A stretch of 22,704 nt of DNA from JBOGFI01 sp050743365 (GTDB lineage: Bacteria; Actinomycetota; Acidimicrobiia; IMCC26256; JACDBD01). The stretch spans positions 1 through 22,704 of the forward strand of contig JBOGFI010000076.1 in the NCBI GenBank assembly GCA_050743365.1, written 5' to 3'. Every line of letters begins with the position of its first letter. The stretch's first letter is position 1. Below, piece by piece: positions 22,047 to 22,704 of the stretch. The notes below the pieces were generated by a model. It saw nothing but the letters and a program-made list of their open reading frames with translations. It searched no databases and was not told where the DNA came from. Both the position numbers and the translations under genes were made by a program.

Positions 22047-22704
22047 CTACCGCGGGTCGAGGGCGTGTCGGCCGGCTTCGACCGCCGCCTCCTCGACCAG
22101 CGTGGCGGCGCGCGAGAACGCCTCGCCCGCCTGCCACACGCGGTCGGTAAGCGCGAGCAGGTGCACGTCGCCGCGGACCGACAGCTCGTCGCGCCCTTCC
22201 GGCGTTACCTGCCCCGCGATCACAGCCCGGCGCGAGACACCCTGCTCGCCTGACCAGTCGAGCACCCCGCCCACCACCTTCCCCTCGAAGCTCGTCGCGT
22301 CGACCTTTCCCTCACCGGTCACCACCAGATCGACGCGGTCGAGCGCGTCGTCCAGCCCGGCGGCGTGCGCGACCACGTCGAACCCCGGCTCGAGCGTTGC
22401 ACCGACAGCCGCCAGTCCGCCTGCGAGGCCACCGGCCGCGCCGCCGCCCGGAAGCCAAGTCACGTCGACCCCCGTCCGGCGCTCGTACTCCTCCGCCAGC
22501 CGCCGGAGGCGCCGGCCGAGGAGCGACACCTGGGCCGCGGTCGCCCCCTTCTGCGGCCCGTAGACGGTGGCGGCGTCGAGGAACGGCGTGGCGACGTCGC
22601 AGGCGACCGTCACCTCGACGCCCCCCAGCGACCACCCCAGCGCGTCGACGGCGCCGAGGCCCCCATCCGTTGTCGCGCTGCCGCCGACGCCGATGAGGAC
22701 GCGC
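22047..22704 (-). CDS. Glycerate kinase, C-terminal part (start beyond window)
   Basis: Phosphorylates D-glycerate, to 2- or 3-phosphoglycerate depending on subtype. The visible 218 or so codons run in from the window edge. They include GVGGSATTDGGLGAV, the signature of the GlxK/GarK family, followed by VACDVATPFLDAATVYGPQKGA, WLPGGGAAGGLAGGLAA and DLVVTGEGKVDATSFEGKVVGGVL. A complete family member is about 370 residues, so roughly 150 N-terminal residues are outside. It is convergent with gpgS across a 19-base gap with no clear terminator. Making or recovering phosphoglycerate next to an enzyme that uses 3-phosphoglycerate is suggestive, but they are not co-transcribed. Confidence 0.94.
   Translation of the reverse strand, partial: RVLIGVGGSATTDGGLGAVDALGWSLGGVEVTVACDVATPFLDAATVYGPQKGATAAQVSLLGRRLRRLAEEYERRTGVDVTWLPGGGAAGGLAGGLAAVGATLEPGFDVVAHAAGLDDALDRVDLVVTGEGKVDATSFEGKVVGGVLDWSGEQGVSRRAVIAGQVTPEGRDELSVRGDVHLLALTDRVWQAGEAFSRAATLVEEAAVEAGRHALDPR

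Overview
This window is a gene-dense, very GC-rich chromosomal segment from an actinobacterium. The evidence is a GlnR-type box before an amt-glnK-glnD cluster, an actinobacterial-type HemQ, a double CIRCE before a GroEL with a GGM tail, GpgS, DtxR-type iron boxes and several leaderless-looking starts. A deep-branching class such as Acidimicrobiia is my guess, not something the sequence proves. I see no tRNA, rRNA, CRISPR, insertion sequence or phage gene. Most genes lie on the minus strand, and no gap without a gene exceeds about 250 bases.

Region 1 (1-2197, minus): a nitrogen operon, amt-glnK-glnD, with glnD cut by the window edge. A four-half-site GlnR box precedes amt, and a 19-bp perfect hairpin separates glnK from glnD. 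Region 2 (2268-6997, minus): a 1279-residue 5xPAS-GAF-GGDEF-EAL protein with both catalytic motifs intact, then two small genes of unknown function. Region 3 (7065-10000, minus): hemQ overlapping a NIL-domain gene, then groEL controlled by two tandem CIRCE operators.

Region 4 (10018-18680): an iron-responsive block. fbpA-fbpB (substrate-binding protein and fused permease) run into a GT-C-like membrane protein and a cupredoxin lipoprotein. An iron box lies between fbpA and a divergent GT2 gene. The ATPase gene fbpC sits apart, coupled to an FAD oxidoreductase gene, and is divergent from a DtxR-family repressor across a second iron box. The repressor has Met10 and Cys102 of the canonical metal site replaced by Glu and Ala.

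Region 5 (18677-19573, minus): a stand-alone receiver-domain protein preceded by a coupled 20-codon leader ORF, and the end of the next operon. Region 6 (19298-21042, minus): the most interesting locus. A SAM-I (S-box) riboswitch precedes a threonine-synthase-like PLP enzyme, followed by a small CysO/MoaD-like sulfur carrier ending in Gly-Gly. SAM control of a real threonine synthase makes little sense, and a sulfur carrier next to a fold-type-II PLP enzyme recalls CysO-CysM. I therefore propose a sulfur-carrier-dependent homocysteine (methionine) synthesis module. Region 7 (21080-22704): gpgS (glucosyl-3-phosphoglycerate synthase) convergent with a glycerate kinase gene cut by the window edge.
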